Part shown: one piece after another, positions 5,683 through 5,742 of the stretch
Layout of the letters: the number at the start of each line of letters is the position of its first letter
Numbering within the stretch: position 1 is the stretch's first letter
Assembly (NCBI GenBank): GCA_945956945.1
Contig: CAMFJO010000066.1
Coordinates: forward strand, 1-5,742
Source of the DNA: an uncultured Legionellales bacterium
Lineage (GTDB): Bacteria; Pseudomonadota; Gammaproteobacteria; UBA1113
Direction: 5' to 3'
Length of the DNA stretch: 5,742 nt
Position numbers and translations under genes: made by a program
The notes under the pieces: generated by a model
What the model saw: only the letters and a program-made list of their open reading frames with translations
Database searches by the model: none
Told to the model about the DNA's origin: nothing

Positions 5683-5742
5683 CACAATTAACATAGAAAT
5701 CATCGCACAACTATGTGTTGATGATTTAGAATGGTTAAAAAG

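Larger units (their letters stand above)
5389..5742. other. Intergenic region upstream of priA with DnaA boxes, candidate origin
   Basis: No gene is supported in this segment. It holds two perfect TGTGGATAA DnaA boxes 182 bases apart in the same orientation, each followed 3 bases later by a 7-of-9 box (TGTGATTAA at 5497-5505, TGTGCACAA at 5679-5687). Between them lies a stretch, 5572-5627, with only 3 G or C in 56 bases, and then a hairpin with a T tract. Clustered DnaA boxes beside a very AT-rich block are the general plan of a bacterial origin. Two strong boxes are few for a full oriC, so DnaA control of a neighbouring promoter is the main alternative. I see no convincing priA promoter. Confidence 0.4.

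Noticed and set aside
5477..5710. Minus-strand frame of 77 codons upstream of priA
   Set aside because: It reads through both DnaA-box repeats, the hairpin and the AT-rich block. It gives a low-complexity, Lys-rich product with the same HKVIHR coming from the repeat. It has no Shine-Dalgarno and no family.
5700..5742. Possible gene ends at the right edge: plus ATG at 5731 (MVKK) or a minus-strand tail ending in HQHIVVR with stop at 5702-5700
   Set aside because: Only 4 and 13 codons are visible and no ribosome site precedes the ATG. Neither can be told from chance, although the hairpin at 5622-5651 slightly favours a minus-strand gene end.
1..5742. CRISPR array, insertion sequence or integration site
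   Set aside because: There are no regularly spaced repeats, no terminal inverted repeats with a transposase, and no integrase or tRNA gene in the window.

Overview
The window looks like chromosome from an AT-rich gammaproteobacterium, most likely an intracellular lineage of the Legionellales type (Legionella, Coxiella, Rickettsiella, Diplorickettsia). The evidence is a clearly gammaproteobacterial PriA, AT-rich DNA with loose intergenic spacing, and the start of a Sel1-repeat-like protein, a family common in these bacteria. This placement is inference; there is no rRNA or other firm marker.

Layout from left to right. (1) 1-174, minus: the first 58 codons of a Sel1-like protein whose remainder lies off the left edge. 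(2) 175-947: a gene-poor AT-rich stretch with short open frames that lack start codons, a strong orphan Shine-Dalgarno sequence, and a probable terminator for the next operon. (3) 948-2191, minus: a two-gene operon of a LysR-type regulator and a small two-helix membrane protein, joined by an ATGA stop/start overlap. (4) 2192-2292: a divergent control region with overlapping face-to-face promoters and a 12-bp-arm inverted repeat. (5) 2293-3354, plus: a short-chain dehydrogenase/reductase (SDR) with a signal peptide. (6) 3370-5388, minus: the replication restart helicase PriA, converging on the SDR gene with 15 bases between stop codons. (7) 5389-5742: an intergenic segment with two consensus DnaA boxes inside a 17-bp direct repeat, flanking a very AT-rich block and a terminator-like hairpin.

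The LysR regulator, the membrane protein and the exported SDR form a plausible functional unit. The regulator is divergent from the SDR gene, and the inverted repeat lies about 62 bp upstream of the predicted SDR transcription start, close to where LysR-type regulators usually bind. The same repeat lies in the lysR leader, which fits autoregulation. PriA is a core gene and looks richer in G+C than the accessory part. It is about 60 residues shorter than E. coli PriA, with the gap falling where the winged-helix domain should be. The DnaA boxes upstream of priA make that segment a candidate replication origin or DnaA-controlled region.
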